From the NCBI GenBank assembly GCA_905209435.1, contig CAJLTE010000103.1:1-10337 (forward strand): DNA of 10,337 bases, given 5' to 3'. Under the pieces are notes generated by a model. The model did no database searches, was not told the DNA's origin, and saw only the letters and a list, made by a program, of their open reading frames with translations. The stretch's first letter is position 1. Each line of letters begins with the position of its first letter. Below are positions 1-6,985 of the stretch, one piece after another. Made by a program: the position numbers and the translations under genes. The DNA is from an uncultured Blautia sp. (GTDB taxonomy: Bacteria; Bacillota_A; Clostridia; Lachnospirales; Lachnospiraceae).

Positions 1-749
1 CACGTGTACAGCGTAACCCTACAGTTAAATCTGAGATCCAGATGCGTAATTTCGAAGCAAGCATTCCTGTTGGATTCTTCTGCTATCCAATCAGCCAGGC
101 TGCAGATATCACTGCATTCCGTGCTACTACTGTTCCGGTTGGAGAAGATCAGCTTCCAATGCTCGAGCAGTGTAAAGAGATCGTTCACAAATTCAATACT
201 GTATACGGTGAGACTCTTACAGAACCGGAGATCATCCTTCCTTCCAATAAAGCTTGTCTCCGTCTTCCAGGTATTGATGGAAAAGCCAAAATGAGCAAAT
301 CTCTCGGAAACTGCATCTATCTTGCAGATGAAGAAGCAGATGTTAAGAAGAAAGTTATGTCCATGTTCACAGACCCGAATCATCTTCGTGTGGAAGATCC
401 GGGACGTGTGGAAGGAAACCCTGTATTTATTTATCTGGATGCTTTCTGCAAACCGGAATACTTCGCAGAATTCCTGCCTGAATACCAGAATCTGGACGAG
501 CTGAAAGCACACTATACACGCGGTGGCCTGGGAGATGTTAAGGTTAAGAAATTCCTGAACAAAGTACTCCAGGCAGAGCTTTCTCCGATCCGTGAAAGAC
601 GTAAACACTGGGAGCAGCATCTTGACGATGTATATGATATTCTCAAAGAGGGAAGCAAAGTTGCTGAAGCAAAAGCAGCTCAGACGCTTCATGATGTACG
701 TTCTGCTATGCAGATTAACTACTTTGATGACAACAGTCTGATTAAATAA
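1..749 (+). CDS. trpS: Tryptophanyl-tRNA synthetase, 5'-truncated by window edge
   Basis: Class I aminoacyl-tRNA synthetase that charges tRNA-Trp with tryptophan in the cytoplasm. The reading frame is open from base 3 (R-V-Q-R-N-P-T-V-K-S) and ends at the TAA at 747-749, giving 248 visible residues. Bacterial TrpRS is about 330-350 residues, so roughly the first 90, including the HIGH motif, lie outside the window. Visible marks are the tryptophan/ATP-site motif VPVGEDQ (about bases 132-152) and the class I signature KMSKS inside GIDGKAKMSKSLGN (KMSKS at about 288-302). The block EDPGRVEGNPVF-YLDAF follows; it belongs to the TrpRS branch with KMSKSLGN, not to the E. coli/B. subtilis branch with KMSKSD. 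The methionine at base 42 is internal and not a start. The gene is followed by two hairpins and stands alone on this strand. Housekeeping function is the expected role; any T-box leader would be upstream of the window. Confidence 0.95.
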   Translation, partial: RVQRNPTVKSEIQMRNFEASIPVGFFCYPISQAADITAFRATTVPVGEDQLPMLEQCKEIVHKFNTVYGETLTEPEIILPSNKACLRLPGIDGKAKMSKSLGNCIYLADEEADVKKKVMSMFTDPNHLRVEDPGRVEGNPVFIYLDAFCKPEYFAEFLPEYQNLDELKAHYTRGGLGDVKVKKFLNKVLQAELSPIRERRKHWEQHLDDVYDILKEGSKVAEAKAAQTLHDVRSAMQINYFDDNSLIK

Positions 750-754
750 TTTCA

Positions 755-782
755 AAAATATCTTATGATGATCAGATATTTT
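755..782 (+). other. AT-rich hairpin just after trpS
   Basis: A perfect 9-bp inverted repeat, AAAATATCT (755-763) and AGATATTTT (774-782), with a 10-nt loop, begins five bases after the trpS stop. It has a single G-C pair, so it is weak as a terminator by itself. It sits 18 bp before the much stronger hairpin and may protect the 3' end of the mRNA or simply reflect AT-rich sequence. Confidence 0.4.
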
Positions 783-800
783 CTGTTAAACTAACATTTA

Positions 801-846
801 AAAGGTTCAGATAATGAGTATAATTTCTCATATCTGAACCTTTTTT
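801..846 (+). terminator. Rho-independent terminator of trpS, probably shared with the convergent MATE gene
   Basis: The stem is AAAGGTTCAGATAATGAG (801-818) against CTCATATCTGAACCTTT (827-843), 17 bp with one bulged A and an 8-nt loop. It is followed by a T-run on the + strand (841-846). Read on the - strand, the stem ends in CCTTTTAAATG, a shorter U-tract, so it may also stop transcription of the MATE gene, whose stop codon lies about 120 bp away. The stretch 847-966 shows no other feature. Confidence 0.85.
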
Positions 847-966
847 ATTCTTCACTATTTTATATTTTACTGTTTACCTGTATTTGCTGTGCTTCTTCTG
901 CTATTCACCAGAAACTTTCGAATATTTTTTCTCATTATCTTCTTTTCTGCAAAGTTCACAGAAGCA

Positions 967-2355
967 TTATTCTGCCTGTCTGATGGTTTCTGGCATCCAT
1001 TTTCCTTTCCATGCATAGATCAGCATCAGCACCATTCCTACTGCCCATGATACCGGGTAAAGCACATAGATGATATCGATGCTGCTGAAATGCGGCACTA
1101 CAAACTGAATCCACAGGATACGAAACAGACACAATGCCAGAAGCATCACTACCATTGGCGGCACGGTCTTTCCTGTTCCACGGATAGTTCCTGCAAGAGA
1201 ATGCATAATTCCAAGAAGGAAATAAAATGGACAGAAATATTTCATTGCCTGTGCGCCGAAATAAATTACCTCTTTATCACTGCTGAAGATTCCGATGATC
1301 GGTCTGGAAAAAGTCAACAGGAGGATTCCAGTCACTATGGTATAAAGAACACTCATTGCAAGTGTCACACGCAGGCCCTTCTTAATCCTGTCTGTCTTTC
1401 CTGCACCGTAATTCTGTCCGGTAAAAGTTGTCGCTGCCATACTGAAACTCATTACCGGCAGGATATTAAATCCATCTACTTTCAGATAAGCACCGAATCC
1501 AGCCATTGCGCTGGCACCAAATCCATTAACTCCTGACTGTACCAGTACATTTGAGAAAGAGATTACAGTATTTTGAATTGCAGTTGGCAGTCCCACCTGG
1601 ATAATCCGTCCTGCCATTATTTTGTCAATAGACAGTTTTTTCGGATTTACACGGTAAATATCCGGAACTCTCACAAGAAACCATAAGGCAAAGATACTGG
1701 AGAGTACCTGACTGATATCCGTTGCAATCGCAGCTCCCTCAACTCCCATATGCATCCCGCCGATCAGCCATAAATCCAGAAAAATATTGGAAAAAGAAGC
1801 CACTGCCAGATACATCAGGGAACGTCTGGAATTGCCTACTGCATTCAAGATTCCTGCTGCCATATTGTAGATAACATTAAATACAAGTCCGTAGGAATAA
1901 ATTCTCAGATACAGTACTGACTGATCCATAACTTCTTCCGGTGTTTTCATCCATCTGAGGATTGCCGGTGAAAATATGATTCCTGCAATGGTAAGAACAA
2001 TTCCAAGGATAAATGCAAGCATCAATGCGGTATGTACGGCCCTCTGAACGCCTTTCTCATCTCCTGCTCCGTAAAACTGTGATACAATAACACCTGCTCC
2101 TGCAGATGCCCCCATACTGAATGCGATCAGCAGACAGATCAGTGATGTACTGGAACCGACTGCTGCCAGCGCATTGCTTCCCACAAAATTTCCTACAATA
2201 ATTGAGTCCACTGTATTGTACATCTGCTGAAGCAGATTTCCCAAAATCAGTGGTATCGAAAACAGAAGGATCTGCTTCCAGATGGTTCCTTCTGTCATGG
2301 TTTTAACCGGTTTTGACTTCATTGCCATGCTTCGGCTTTTCTCATTTGCTGCCAC
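967..2355 (-). CDS. MATE family multidrug/cation antiporter
   Basis: Inner-membrane efflux protein of the MATE (NorM/DinF-like) family, which exports drugs or metabolites in exchange for Na+ or H+. The N-terminal signature WKQILLFSIPLILGNLLQQ followed by MYNTVDSIIVG is typical of Firmicutes MATE proteins. Many hydrophobic segments run through the roughly 460 residues, as expected for 12 helices, and the first half carries GILNAVGNSRRSLMYL at the usual loop. Start choice: an in-frame ATG at 2376 has no ribosome binding site, while the GTG at 2355 is preceded by AGGGGG (2364-2369) at 8 nt, so I place the start at 2355 (462 residues; 469 from the ATG). A promoter-like TATAAT at 2394-2399 with TTGATT upstream fits the later start. 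The gene is divergent from the YcsI-family gene and unrelated in function to the glycan operon. The substrate cannot be told. Confidence 0.93.
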   Translation of the reverse strand: MAANEKSRSMAMKSKPVKTMTEGTIWKQILLFSIPLILGNLLQQMYNTVDSIIVGNFVGSNALAAVGSSTSLICLLIAFSMGASAGAGVIVSQFYGAGDEKGVQRAVHTALMLAFILGIVLTIAGIIFSPAILRWMKTPEEVMDQSVLYLRIYSYGLVFNVIYNMAAGILNAVGNSRRSLMYLAVASFSNIFLDLWLIGGMHMGVEGAAIATDISQVLSSIFALWFLVRVPDIYRVNPKKLSIDKIMAGRIIQVGLPTAIQNTVISFSNVLVQSGVNGFGASAMAGFGAYLKVDGFNILPVMSFSMAATTFTGQNYGAGKTDRIKKGLRVTLAMSVLYTIVTGILLLTFSRPIIGIFSSDKEVIYFGAQAMKYFCPFYFLLGIMHSLAGTIRGTGKTVPPMVVMLLALCLFRILWIQFVVPHFSSIDIIYVLYPVSWAVGMVLMLIYAWKGKWMPETIRQAE

Positions 2356-2363
2356 TATTGTTT

Positions 2364-2369
2364 CCCCCT
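2364..2369 (-). promoter_or_regulatory. Shine-Dalgarno that selects the GTG start of the MATE gene
   Basis: AGGGGG on the - strand lies 8 nt before the in-frame GTG at 2355-2353. The upstream ATG (2376-2374) is preceded only by A/T-rich sequence with no purine-rich SD. This favours initiation at GTG and makes the first seven codons of the longer frame part of the leader. Confidence 0.55.
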
Positions 2370-2393
2370 CATCCATTTTTGTGCATATATTTA

Positions 2394-2421
2394 ATTATAA
2401 GGCATTTCTATTAGAAATCAA
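2394..2421 (-). promoter_or_regulatory. Putative sigma-A promoter of the MATE gene
   Basis: On the - strand, TTGATT (2416-2421) is followed after 16 nt by a consensus TATAAT (2394-2399). Transcription would begin near 2387, leaving a leader of about 30 nt before the GTG start. The -10 is perfect and the -35 matches only the TTGA part. No other evidence. Confidence 0.5.
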
Positions 2422-2453
2422 TAGAACATCACATCAAATAAATCTTGTTGTTA

Positions 2454-2482
2454 TTGCATTTCTTTCACATTTCCTGTACAAT
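2454..2482 (+). promoter_or_regulatory. Putative promoter of the YcsI-family gene
   Basis: TTGCAT (2454-2459) and TACAAT (2477-2482) are separated by 17 nt on the + strand, about 40 bp before the start codon. The -35 is weak and the -10 good. The -10 box forms the left arm of the inverted repeat at 2477-2496, so a repressor bound there would block this promoter. Confidence 0.4.
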
Positions 2483-2496
2483 ACTTTTATATTGTA
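2477..2496. promoter_or_regulatory. Perfect inverted repeat in the divergent intergenic region, possible operator
   Basis: TACAATA (2477-2483) and TATTGTA (2490-2496) are exact reverse complements separated by 6 nt. The 20-bp palindrome overlaps the probable -10 box of the YcsI-family gene and lies 11 bp before its Shine-Dalgarno. Its size and position fit a dimeric repressor site. It is too AT-rich and too short in the stem for a convincing terminator. No regulator gene is visible next to it. Confidence 0.35.
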
Positions 2497-2522
2497 AAGT
2501 ACGAAACAGGAGGTAATTTATT

Positions 2523-3347
2523 ATGGCTTTTGACATCACACCTTATGTAGATATGTCCCCAAAGGATGTCCGCGAACTCATCCGTAAGGGAGTTATTGAT
2601 TTTCCGACAGCCGGTATGTGCCGTGGTTATGCACAGGCAAATCTGGTAATCCTGCCGCCCGAATATGCAGCAGATTTTGAAGAATTTGCACACAAGAATC
2701 CATTCCCGTGCCCAATTCTTGAAATCATCAAAGGTACTCCTGAGACCCATGATATGGGAGAAGGCGGAAATATCTGCACTGACATTCCGAAATATCGAAT
2801 TTATGAAAACGGCGTATTTACCAAAGAAATCACTGATGCTTCTGAATACTGGAAAGAGGGATATGTAGGATTTCTGATCGGCTGTTCTTTCTCTTTCGAA
2901 GAAGCACTGATCAGAGAAGGAATTGAGATCCGCCACATTGCTCAGGGAAGAAATGTGCCTATGTTTAAGACAAATATCCAGACAGTTCCTGTCGGACCAT
3001 TCTCCGGTCCTATGGTTTGCTCCATGCGCCCGATGACACCTGAAAACGCTAAGAAAGCCTATGATATTACTTTCAAAATGCCAAATGTTCACGGTGCTCC
3101 TGTACATATGGGTGATCCGAAAGAAGTCGGTGTTGCCGATGTTATGAAACCGGATTACGGAGAAGCTGTCGATATCTACGAAGGTGAAATTCCTGTATTC
3201 TGGCCATGTGGTGTTACTCCTCAGGCAGCAATCGAGAACGCAAAACCTCCGATCGTTATCACTCATGCTCCGGGACATATGTTTATTACAGATATTCCAA
3301 ACGCAGAGCTGAACGACTATCTGGAAGCTAAGAAAAAAGCAAAATAA
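2523..3347 (+). CDS. YcsI/DUF1445 family protein, putative hydro-lyase (D-glutamate cyclase superfamily)
   Basis: A 274-residue soluble protein of the family that includes Bacillus YcsI (UPF0317/DUF1445), annotated as putative hydro-lyase and related to part of the mitochondrial D-glutamate cyclase. Family blocks are visible in order: FPTAGMCRGYAQANLVILP (about residues 27-45), FLIGCSFSFEEAL (117-129), VPMFKTNI (145-152), GPFSGPMVCSMRPM (158-171), HGAPVHMGDP (190-199), VFWPCGVTPQAA (225-236) and THAPGHMFITD (247-257). The conserved His, Asp and Cys residues in the last blocks are candidates for the active site, but the reaction of the short bacterial members is not established to my knowledge. 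Length is that of the family. The start is supported by AGGAGG (2508-2513) at 9 nt. The gene is monocistronic, between its own promoter region and a terminator, so neighbours do not reveal a substrate. No signal peptide or membrane helix is present. Confidence 0.88.
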   Translation: MAFDITPYVDMSPKDVRELIRKGVIDFPTAGMCRGYAQANLVILPPEYAADFEEFAHKNPFPCPILEIIKGTPETHDMGEGGNICTDIPKYRIYENGVFTKEITDASEYWKEGYVGFLIGCSFSFEEALIREGIEIRHIAQGRNVPMFKTNIQTVPVGPFSGPMVCSMRPMTPENAKKAYDITFKMPNVHGAPVHMGDPKEVGVADVMKPDYGEAVDIYEGEIPVFWPCGVTPQAAIENAKPPIVITHAPGHMFITDIPNAELNDYLEAKKKAK

Positions 3348-3370
3348 TGCAGCTTTAATAGCACACAAAT

Positions 3371-3430
3371 AAACAGGATTGTTATATAACGGAATACCTA
3401 AAATATTCTCGTTACAACAATCCTGTTTTT
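3371..3430 (+). terminator. Long bidirectional terminator between the hydro-lyase gene and the glycan operon
   Basis: AAACAGGATTGTT (3371-3383) pairs perfectly with AACAATCCTGTTT (3416-3428). Inside, TAACGGAATA pairs with TATTCTCGTTA with one bulge, so the hairpin is nearly continuous. A T-run (3426-3430, then ATTTT) follows on the + strand, and TTTATTTGTG follows on the - strand. It lies 23 bp after the hydro-lyase stop codon and about 50 bp after the stop of the GH112 gene, so it can end both converging transcripts. Confidence 0.85.
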
Positions 3431-3477
3431 ATTTTCTGTTTCCTTCAGGAAATCTTATCTGTTCCAATCTGGTATTT

Positions 3478-5634
3478 TCAGATCTGATACCATTTAATTT
3501 CATTTGCCTCCAGATGTAACTGGAAACTGCTTCCATCACCTCTGTAAACGACAGTATCCTGCGGTTCGTAAGTATTATTGACTACACAGTATTTTCCATT
3601 TTTTACATAAGCATGTACTTCTACATTGTAGTTTGTAGAATACCAGCAGTGAAGTTCTTCCTCTGCAGATGCTGACCAGAGGACTGCACGGTAGAGTACG
3701 CGGCTGTTTTTGAAGCTGTATGGAAGTCCGCTGATATAAACACCTCTTCCTTTTCCAAAACTCTTCACTGCCATCTGTACTTCCTGATCTTCCTGAATCA
3801 GGATTTCTGTTTCCGGTAAAGCGTAAATGTTCTTCTTTCCTTCACCGAAATCAACCTCGCCTTCTGCGTCTTTAAGGATAAAATGATTTCTGTGTTCTTC
3901 CCAGTTATATTTATCTGTATTCAGATTAAATCCATGTTCTTCTTCTACTCCCAGAACATCATCTAACTGGATAAATCTGCCCTGCCACTGATGGGCCGCA
4001 GGTTCACCTACACCGATAAAGCCACCGCCATTATACACAAATTCTCTGACTGCTGTAATAATGGTTTCATCGATCCAGTTTTCACCGCCTGACTGCGCAG
4101 TGTCTGCATCTCCTACGTTAATTACCACATCAAATTTCTTCAGCAGATCTTTGTCAGCCTTGATATCATCAAAACTGATAAATGATACATCAAACGGGGC
4201 ACCGCTTAATGCTTCAATAATTCCGAAATAGGAATAATTCTGCTTGTAGTAAATTGCATGATGTACCATATGATTGCCCCAGGAGCGCATTTTCCCCCAA
4301 CAGTTCAGAACTGCTACACGTTTCACACAATACGGGGTAGTTCCCTGAATATTGTCATATAAAGTGCGGAACTCCTCGCATACCTCCTTGATATACTGTA
4401 CGAAATCCGGGAACTCCAGGGCAAGTTTCAGATATCCGCCATATCCAATTCTCTGGATCGGACTTCGAAGGATTGCTCTTCTTGCTGTTACCCAGTTTAC
4501 TTTTGCCTCTTTTACAGGATCACCGCCCTCATGGAAAGTGTCAGGGAAAAAGTATGGAAGAAATCTTCCTTCTGTATATCTCACATTCTTAATGTCGCTG
4601 AATAAACGCAGGGTAGCACCATTTCCAACACTTCCTACTACTGCATCCAGTCCGATAGATGCAAATTCATCCATAAATGGCTCCATACCGATCCAGTGAT
4701 CACCCATGAACATCATGGCTTCTTTCCCATATTCATGTACGATGTCTACCATCTCTTTTGCGAGCTTCGCTACTTCTCTTCTCTGGAAAGCCTGGAAATC
4801 CTTAAATTCTTTTGACGGAATTCTGTAAGTATTATTCATATACCCCTGATCAATAATATATTCCGGTCTGAAAGGATATCCCACTTCCTGTTCAAACTGT
4901 TCCAGAATGTATGGGCTGACCGATGCAGAATAACCGAACCAGTCTACATATTTCTCTCTCGCCAGTTCATCAAATACAAGGGTGAACTGATGGAAAAATG
5001 TGGTAAATCTTACAACATTTACATAATCATGTGTCTCCAGAAATCTGCGAAGACGTTCCAGAGAATGTGCTCTTGTTTTCGGCTGACGCACATCAAATGT
5101 GATCTGCGGTTCTACATCTTTCCAGTCATTTACTACAGCATTGTACATATGTACAGGATCCCACATGATATATGCCAGAAAACTCACAGTGTACTCATGA
5201 AACATTTTGGGAGCTTTGATTATTACATTGCCTGTTTTTTCTTCATAAGACCACTGTTCTGTTGATACCGGTTCACCTGTGGTACGGTCTATAACTTCCC
5301 ACCATCTTCGGATATCGTCTCTTGTATTTACTGCAAGCATGTCCGGATAAAGATGATCCATCAGATGAATTTCCAGTACATCTGAAGTTGCTGTATGAAA
5401 AGATGTCATGATATACATCTGCTGAATTTCTTCGGGATGCGCTTTCGCCCAGGCGTTATCTTTGCGGGTGGTATAGTAAGTTGCATAGATTTTTGCACCT
5501 GTGTCTTTCAGTTCCTGCGGGAACTCTGTACCATCACAGTCACGGATAGCGTCAGCTCCCCATTCTTCTATCATTTCCAGTGTCTGTGGTACCACATCTA
5601 AATCGGTTGGTATGGTTACACGGCCTTTTTCCAT
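3478..5634 (-). CDS. lnpA: GH112 1,3-beta-galactosyl-N-acetylhexosamine phosphorylase (galacto-N-biose/lacto-N-biose phosphorylase)
   Basis: Cytoplasmic enzyme that cleaves Gal-beta-1,3-GlcNAc (lacto-N-biose) or Gal-beta-1,3-GalNAc (galacto-N-biose) with phosphate, giving galactose-1-phosphate and the free N-acetylhexosamine. The 718 residues match the bifidobacterial enzyme (about 750) along the whole length: WGADAIRDCDGT (25-36), HEYTVSFLAYIMWDPVHMYN (146-165), VVRFTTFFHQFTLVFDE (207-223), EAMMFMGDHWIG (305-316), YTEGRFLPYFFPDTF, RRAILRSPIQRIGYGGYL, a flavodoxin-like middle part with GGGFIGVGEPAA, and GKGRGVYISGLPYS near the end. Asp312 in GDHWIG aligns with the catalytic acid Asp313 of the Bifidobacterium longum enzyme. 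The start has AAGGAGG at 9 nt. It is the last gene of the operon, 58 bp after the beta-helix gene. Relatives in the family prefer galacto-N-biose or galactosyl-rhamnose; the neighbouring lacto-N-biosidase-like gene favours lacto-N-biose, which is inference. Confidence 0.93.
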   Translation of the reverse strand: MEKGRVTIPTDLDVVPQTLEMIEEWGADAIRDCDGTEFPQELKDTGAKIYATYYTTRKDNAWAKAHPEEIQQMYIMTSFHTATSDVLEIHLMDHLYPDMLAVNTRDDIRRWWEVIDRTTGEPVSTEQWSYEEKTGNVIIKAPKMFHEYTVSFLAYIMWDPVHMYNAVVNDWKDVEPQITFDVRQPKTRAHSLERLRRFLETHDYVNVVRFTTFFHQFTLVFDELAREKYVDWFGYSASVSPYILEQFEQEVGYPFRPEYIIDQGYMNNTYRIPSKEFKDFQAFQRREVAKLAKEMVDIVHEYGKEAMMFMGDHWIGMEPFMDEFASIGLDAVVGSVGNGATLRLFSDIKNVRYTEGRFLPYFFPDTFHEGGDPVKEAKVNWVTARRAILRSPIQRIGYGGYLKLALEFPDFVQYIKEVCEEFRTLYDNIQGTTPYCVKRVAVLNCWGKMRSWGNHMVHHAIYYKQNYSYFGIIEALSGAPFDVSFISFDDIKADKDLLKKFDVVINVGDADTAQSGGENWIDETIITAVREFVYNGGGFIGVGEPAAHQWQGRFIQLDDVLGVEEEHGFNLNTDKYNWEEHRNHFILKDAEGEVDFGEGKKNIYALPETEILIQEDQEVQMAVKSFGKGRGVYISGLPYSFKNSRVLYRAVLWSASAEEELHCWYSTNYNVEVHAYVKNGKYCVVNNTYEPQDTVVYRGDGSSFQLHLEANEIKWYQI

Positions 5635-5692
5635 TTTCTGTTGCCTCCTTCATTTTCGTTTTATTGACAGACAGATAAGTTCAGCTTTACAC

Positions 5693-6985
5693 TTATTCTT
5701 TCAGTTCTGTAATCATATTATTTTTCAATGTAATTTCACCGTCACACATATTCTTTCGTAACAGCGGAACACCTTTTCTGATATAAAACTGATTCTCTGA
5801 TACATATGCATCCGGATTCCCTGACGGGCTTAAAATCCCGCCCAGATCATCATAACTTATGTTCTTTCGGAAAATATTATGGATTGCTTCTTCCAGACAG
5901 AACATGATACATCCGCCCTCATTTTGTCTGCTGTAATTGTATTCATATATGGTCCCGTCTCCGGAATCTGCATCGTATGCCATGCCGTCCTGATTCAGCC
6001 TTGTGTCCACGGCTTCGTTGAAACGAAACAGGGCATCTTTACATTTCCATGGCCAGATAGCTGCCGCTACTTTTCCCATTCGATCTTCCGGATGGCAGTA
6101 GATGCGGTCATTCATTTCGGCTGCACATGAATCTGAAGTATTGTGTTCTACCAGTGGTCTGAGCGCATACATAGGAGTAATAGCATCTCCGCCTGCGTTC
6201 TTTACATAGTTATTTCTGAGGATAATATTCTCATGTCCGTATTTACGAAACCATTCTTCCTGAAGTTCTGCACCTGCAAATCTGGCATGCTGATAGGTAT
6301 ATCCCACTGCAATTCCCCAGCGGCTGACATTCCATACACAGCAGCCTTCCACAGTCACTCCATCGTATCTGGCGATTCCCGTCTGCTCTTCATTTTGTGG
6401 TTTCAGAGCTGTCATATAAATTCCGCCATTGTTCATATGTTTGTTATACACGTTTCCATTTACATCATGAATCAAAAGATTTTGCAGCGTAATTTCATGA
6501 AGCGTACCTCTGTTCTGCGCTATAACCGCAACCCCGGTCCGGTCCATTTTGTGAGGTGCCGAATACATTTCATCCCGGGTAATGGTATCTTTATTTGTAA
6601 TTTCCAGATCATGAATCCAGATATATTCTGCATCATAAAGAAGTATTGCAGAGGAAACATTTCCCCGATATACATGTGCAGGTGAATCCAATTGTGTGCC
6701 ATAATCCTGATACCAGATACCAGTTCCATTCGCACAGATACACGGCAGATTTCCTTCTCCGTAGGATGCGATTTCTATTACATTCTCCTTCTCTCCTCTG
6801 CTTCTGATATGCAGATACTGGTTCTCAAATACAGATCCACGTTCCAGCAGGATGCGATCCCCTGCACCAAGCTCTGTCTCCATGATCTGATGCAGAGTTC
6901 TGAAAGGAGTCTCCTGTGTCAGACCGTCATTCTTATCATTCCCCCTGACTGAACTGACATAATATGTTATGGATTTCCTCTTCAT
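5693..6985 (-). CDS. Right-handed beta-helix glycosidase, probable GH136 lacto-N-biosidase catalytic subunit
   Basis: A 430-residue parallel beta-helix protein: it opens with YYVSSVRGNDKNDGLTQETP and FRTL, the usual entry strand of such folds, and then shows repeated coils of the type NNYVKNAGGDAIT, FRFNEAVDTR, YEYNYSRQNEGG and FRKNISYDDLGG. An Asp pair seven residues apart, D333 and D340 in QDGMAYDAD, corresponds to the spacing of the catalytic Asp pair of GH136 lacto-N-biosidases (LnbX D411/D418; Eubacterium ramulus enzyme D568/D575, from memory). The predicted reaction is release of lacto-N-biose from lacto-N-tetraose-type chains. No signal peptide is visible, so action inside the cell is expected. 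The start is fixed by GGGAG 7 nt before the ATG, inside the preceding gene, with a 50-bp overlap. The GH112 gene follows. A different beta-helix specificity, such as a fucosylated Lewis substrate or another glycan, remains possible. Confidence 0.75.
   Translation of the reverse strand: MKRKSITYYVSSVRGNDKNDGLTQETPFRTLHQIMETELGAGDRILLERGSVFENQYLHIRSRGEKENVIEIASYGEGNLPCICANGTGIWYQDYGTQLDSPAHVYRGNVSSAILLYDAEYIWIHDLEITNKDTITRDEMYSAPHKMDRTGVAVIAQNRGTLHEITLQNLLIHDVNGNVYNKHMNNGGIYMTALKPQNEEQTGIARYDGVTVEGCCVWNVSRWGIAVGYTYQHARFAGAELQEEWFRKYGHENIILRNNYVKNAGGDAITPMYALRPLVEHNTSDSCAAEMNDRIYCHPEDRMGKVAAAIWPWKCKDALFRFNEAVDTRLNQDGMAYDADSGDGTIYEYNYSRQNEGGCIMFCLEEAIHNIFRKNISYDDLGGILSPSGNPDAYVSENQFYIRKGVPLLRKNMCDGEITLKNNMITELKE

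Noticed and set aside
42..44. ATG at base 42 as start of trpS
   Set aside because: The frame is open to the window edge with TrpRS-like residues (RNPTVKSEIQ) before it, and the HIGH half of the enzyme would be missing.
1090..1536. A 148-codon + strand frame inside the MATE gene
   Set aside because: Lies fully antisense to conserved MATE sequence; Cys/His/Ser-rich translation without domain or ribosome binding site.
2477..2496. Palindrome upstream of the YcsI-family gene as a terminator
   Set aside because: Seven-bp stem with only one G-C pair, no U-run directly after it, and a position over a promoter.
2487..3368. A 293-codon open frame on the - strand opposite the YcsI-family gene
   Set aside because: It is antisense to a clear family member with a strong ribosome binding site, shows no recognisable domain, and is composition-driven (rich in Cys, Phe, Arg, His).
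6143..6685. A 180-codon + strand frame opposite the beta-helix gene
   Set aside because: Shadow of the conserved coding frame on the other strand; no family resemblance.
6936..6985. Frameshift in a single fused GH136 polypeptide
   Set aside because: The downstream gene has its own ATG and a well-spaced Shine-Dalgarno, and both proteins look complete at the junction; natural overlap is the simpler reading, though a sequencing indel cannot be formally excluded.
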